Source: a bacterium
GTDB lineage: Bacteria; Sumerlaeota; Sumerlaeia; SLMS01; JAHLLQ01
Length of the DNA stretch: 64,000 bases
Direction: 5' to 3'
NCBI GenBank assembly: GCA_020444065.1
Contig: JAHLLQ010000003.1
Coordinates: 506,979 to 570,978 of the forward strand
In this document: in pieces, positions 61,854 through 64,000 of the stretch
How the letters are laid out: each line of letters opens with the position of its first letter
Position numbering within the stretch: position 1 is the first letter of the stretch
The notes under the pieces: model-generated
What the model was told of the DNA's origin: nothing
Databases searched by the model: none
The model's input: only the letters and a program-made list of their open reading frames with translations
Program-made: the position numbers and the translations under genes

Positions 61854-62459
61854 CTAAAACCGCGCGAACCGTTGGCTGGCGATGATATCGCCGTCGGAGA
61901 TTGTCCCATTGGTGGGATCGTACGCTGTGTCGTTTGCCAGATCGAGTCGATCGCGATCGGGGCCTGCGCCGGCCTGGATCCAGATTCCGTACTCGTCGCG
62001 CGTTTGCGCGATCACGGGCGGCGCGGCGGGGCCCATGAGGGCTTCGAATTGATCCAGGTTGGTGTAAAAGTAACGCGCCCAGAATTCCTGCCAGTCTGAC
62101 TGCGGCGCGTCGCTGCGGAGAACGAACGGGTCTTCCAGCAAATGCGTCACGTACGCCAGCGGCGTCGTCAGGCATTCCGAAAGGAACTTGTGACTCGGGG
62201 CGCCGGATGGCGAGATGTGCGGATTCTGAATCGTGCCGTTTGCGTTCAAGACGCCATACTGAGGATAGTCGTTCCAATCGACGGCGTAGGCTTCGATGCC
62301 TGTGCGCAGCGTTCGCATGTCGGCCAGGCAGCGGCTGACTTTCGAGCGCGATTGGGCTTCGAGGAAATTCGGGACCGCGATGGCGGCCAGGATGGCGATG
62401 ATGGCGACGACGATCAGAAGCTCGATGAGCGTGAACGCGCGCCGTGGCTGAACCTGCAT
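61854..62459 (-). CDS. Prepilin / GspG-like pseudopilin with Ala at the cleavage site
   Basis: A 201-residue prepilin: leader MQVQPRRA, then FTLIELLIVVAIIAILAAIAVPNFLEAQSRSKVSRCLADMRTLRTGIEAYAVDWNDYP. The globular part ends YGIWIQAGAGPDRDRLDLANDTAYDPTNGTISDGDIIASQRF. The residue before the prepilin-peptidase cut is Ala where Gly is normal; Ala is tolerated poorly in well-studied systems. It is about 25 residues shorter than the prepilin at 27.2 kb and shares the NFLEAQ and DPTNGT signatures. It is next to the two polytopic pilin-like genes. Confidence 0.9.
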   Translation of the reverse strand: MQVQPRRAFTLIELLIVVAIIAILAAIAVPNFLEAQSRSKVSRCLADMRTLRTGIEAYAVDWNDYPQYGVLNANGTIQNPHISPSGAPSHKFLSECLTTPLAYVTHLLEDPFVLRSDAPQSDWQEFWARYFYTNLDQFEALMGPAAPPVIAQTRDEYGIWIQAGAGPDRDRLDLANDTAYDPTNGTISDGDIIASQRFARF

Positions 62460-62510
62460 TGTGACCCTCCCCAGGGTACCTTGTTTTTCTGTCGGCTCTT
62501 TCCGACAGGC

Positions 62511-63164
62511 CTACCCGACGGGCAGCACGTAAACCGCGATCGCGACAAAGTGCGTGACGCTGCCGATCAGCACAAACAGGTGCCAGATCGCGTGCCCGTA
62601 TGGAATGCGCTCCATGGCGTAGAAGATCACGCCGAGCGTATATGCTAATCCTCCAACAAGCATCCAGACGAAGCACCCCACCGGCACCGCGGCGAGCAGC
62701 GGCTTCAGTGCAATGACGATCAGCCACCCCATCAGGATGTAGATTGTAATCGAGACCGCCTCGTAGCGGCCCGTGTGAAAGACCTTGAGTATCACGCCGA
62801 CCAGCGCCAGGCCCCACACGACGCCGAAGATCGACCACCCCCAAGGGCCGCGTAGCTCGACCAGCACGAACGGCGTGTAGCTGCCGGCGATCAGCAGGAA
62901 GATCGAGATGTGGTCGAGGACGCGAAAGACGGCTTTGACGCGTGGGGCCTTGAAGCTGTGGTACAGCGTCGAGCAAAGGTACAGCACCACGAGCGTCGCG
63001 CCGTAGATGCTGAAGCTGACGATCCTCCACGGGTCGCCGCCCAGCGAGGCCAGCGTCACCAACGTCGCCAGTCCGGCGATGCTCAGGAAGACACCAATCC
63101 CGTGTGTGATCGAGTTGGCGATCTCTTCTCGTGGGCTGTATGGGTGTGCTTGAGTCTTTTTCAT
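62511..63164 (-). CDS. Hemolysin III family (PAQR-like) membrane protein
   Basis: A 217-residue inner-membrane protein with seven helices. The family metal-site motifs are present: EEIANSITHGIG near the start, STLYHSFK, FRVLDHISIFLLIAGSYTPF and the final PYGHAIWHLFVLIGSVTHF. PAQR proteins bind zinc in the membrane and may be amide hydrolases; bacterial members (TrhA/YqfA) influence membrane lipid balance. The N-terminus follows the normal pattern, so this start is probably right. Confidence 0.93.
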   Translation of the reverse strand: MKKTQAHPYSPREEIANSITHGIGVFLSIAGLATLVTLASLGGDPWRIVSFSIYGATLVVLYLCSTLYHSFKAPRVKAVFRVLDHISIFLLIAGSYTPFVLVELRGPWGWSIFGVVWGLALVGVILKVFHTGRYEAVSITIYILMGWLIVIALKPLLAAVPVGCFVWMLVGGLAYTLGVIFYAMERIPYGHAIWHLFVLIGSVTHFVAIAVYVLPVG

Positions 63165-63296
63165 TGCGAGGGAACTTCGGCGTCCGCGTCAGCGTGCGCG
63201 GTCTGCCTAGCAGGGCGCCGCCCCCACGGCAAGGGGCATGATTCGAATGGCTCGAAGTGGCCCTGTGTGTATTGCTGGACTATCTTGTTTGACAAT

Positions 63297-63392
63297 CTTC
63301 GCCCCCTCCGGGGACGGGCCGTACTTGCACGCTAACCTCGGGTTCCCGTTGGTCACCCGGGGCCATTCAGCTTCGCCCCCCTATCGGGGGAC
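63297..63392 (-). repeat. Three-hairpin interspersed repeat, copy G
   Basis: Minus-oriented: GTCCCCCGATAGGGGG hairpin, GCGAAGCTGAATGGCCCCGG, GTGACCAACGGGAACCCGAGG, spacer, GTCCCC-GGA-GGGGGCGAAG. This is the subtype with a longer first hairpin, the same as copy A. Confidence 0.78.
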
Positions 63393-63618
63393 GACTGGGG
63401 GGAACCTGGACCGTCTGCGAGAACACATCGGAAGCATCCTCCAGAGCGCCTGTTCGGGGCTTCTAGTCGATTAGCTGAGATACTGTTGCTGGGCATGAGC
63501 CGGACTCCGGCCTGTCTGTCGGTGGCGGCGACGCTGGTTGGAATCGACCTTGTTCGAACTCTCCGTCTGATTCAGGCACCGGTGCAGTGCTTGCGGGTGA
63601 TCATGGCGGGTGCAGTTG

Positions 63619-63712
63619 TCCTCCGGAGGAGGATCAGTTGAATGGCCCCGGGCGACCCGTGGGAGCCCGGGGGAAGGGGTCGAGTTTCTTCCGGTCCCCG
63701 AAGGGGGCCAAG
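63619..63712 (+). repeat. Three-hairpin interspersed repeat, copy H
   Basis: Full plus copy, close to C and D: CCTCC-GGA-GGAGG, ATCAGTTGAATGG, CCCCGGGC...GAGCCCGGGG, spacer, GGTCCCC-GAA-GGGGGCC-AAGG. Copies G and H point toward each other's backs in the 639-base gap 63165-63803, which has no supportable gene. Confidence 0.8.
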
Positions 63713-63803
63713 GACCTCGCCTCTTTTCTTGCGCTTGACTTCACCCGAGTGTTAGGCATGAACCCCTAGTTCAGCTCGCGCGCGCCAAGGAGCGTTTTTG
63801 GTT

Positions 63804-64000
63804 ATGTCAACGTTGTCCCAGGGAAGCATCGCCGTCTACTACGACCCCCACGACGAAATAGAGACGGAGCTGGCGGAAGCCCTCCAGGCTGCCCGGACGA
63901 CGTTCCGTGCGGCTTGCGAGCGGGAGGAACTCGTCGGAGCCGCCGTCGTGCTGGCGTTCGATGCGACGCGTCTGCCGGACCTCGAGACACTCGACGGGGC
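63804..64000 (+). CDS. Start of an unidentified protein, cut by window end
   Basis: The first 65 codons: MSTLSQGSIAVYYDPHDEIE, then TELAEALQAARTTFRAAC and LVGAAVVLAFDATRLPD. AGGAG lies twelve bases before the ATG. The start looks cytoplasmic and helical after residue 17. Too little is visible to name a family. Confidence 0.6.
   Translation, partial: MSTLSQGSIAVYYDPHDEIETELAEALQAARTTFRAACEREELVGAAVVLAFDATRLPDLETLDG

Noticed and set aside
62486-62508. Terminator from the CTGTCGG/CCGACAG hairpin between the prepilin and hemolysin III genes
   Set aside because: The T-run precedes the hairpin on the plus strand, where no gene needs it; on the minus strand the hairpin is followed by A residues.

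Overview
The window is a GC-rich bacterial chromosome segment from a diderm organism. It has no tRNA, rRNA, CRISPR array, recognisable transposase or prophage. Two prepilins share the N-terminus FTLIELLIVVAII..., the stretch NFLEAQ-RSKVSR and a C-terminal YDPTNGT-S-GD tail. Together with LPS genes, secreted multidomain hydrolases, non-ATG starts and several classes of intergenic palindromic repeats, this suggests a little-studied phylum such as Sumerlaeota (BRC1) or Hydrogenedentota. That placement is inference from pilin style, not a search result.

Layout. 1-5.5 kb (mostly minus strand): the N-terminus of a DnaE-family polymerase, a lipoprotein, dprA with an upstream membrane protein, and a MeaB-type GTPase. 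5.7-14 kb (plus): an Na/Pi-type cotransporter, then an outer-membrane set (lauroyl-type acyltransferase, LptC-like, LptA-like) and a large secreted subtilase. 14-19.6 kb (minus): a GspE-like protein lacking its ATPase domain, an ABC-2 exporter pair and mutS2. 19.7-30.6 kb: a family-39-type glycosyltransferase, a secreted branching-enzyme-like amylase with two PPC domains, a beta-propeller protein, two small membrane proteins, a prepilin and leuS. 30.9-38.2 kb: comM, a two-gene island (TerB-like protein plus coiled-coil membrane protein) bracketed by a duplicated 3' end of comM, then a tandem array of small membrane-anchored Cys-containing pilin-like paralogs. 38.3-48 kb: mscS, a second secreted GH13 enzyme, a B12-binding radical SAM protein, a mannose-1-phosphate guanylyltransferase, a toxin-antitoxin pair, and a phospholipid operon (YnbA-like, PlsC-like, CdsA). 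48-64 kb: TPR lipoprotein, DUF4920 lipoprotein, phosphotransferase-fold protein, double thioredoxin protein, MsmK/UgpC-type ATPase, RidA, Wza-like export lipoprotein, two polytopic proteins carrying pilin-tail motifs, a second prepilin, a hemolysin III protein and the start of an unknown gene.

Themes. (1) Envelope building: LPS acylation and transport, phospholipid synthesis, polysaccharide export, GDP-mannose supply. (2) Extracellular alpha-glucan processing by two secreted GH13 enzymes, possibly fed to a sugar ABC transporter whose ATPase is here. (3) A type IV pilus/type II secretion theme: two prepilins, a GspE-N-like protein and two families of pilin-like domains on non-prepilin membrane anchors. 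(4) Repeats: a three-hairpin interspersed family in seven copies, an imperfect comM-tail duplication around the island, and repeats between the tandem paralogs that supply ribosome binding sites.

The best candidates for undescribed biology are the comM-tail island (32.4-35.2 kb), the tandem pilin-like array next to it (35.8-38.2 kb), and the polytopic pilin-tail proteins at 60.0-61.8 kb.
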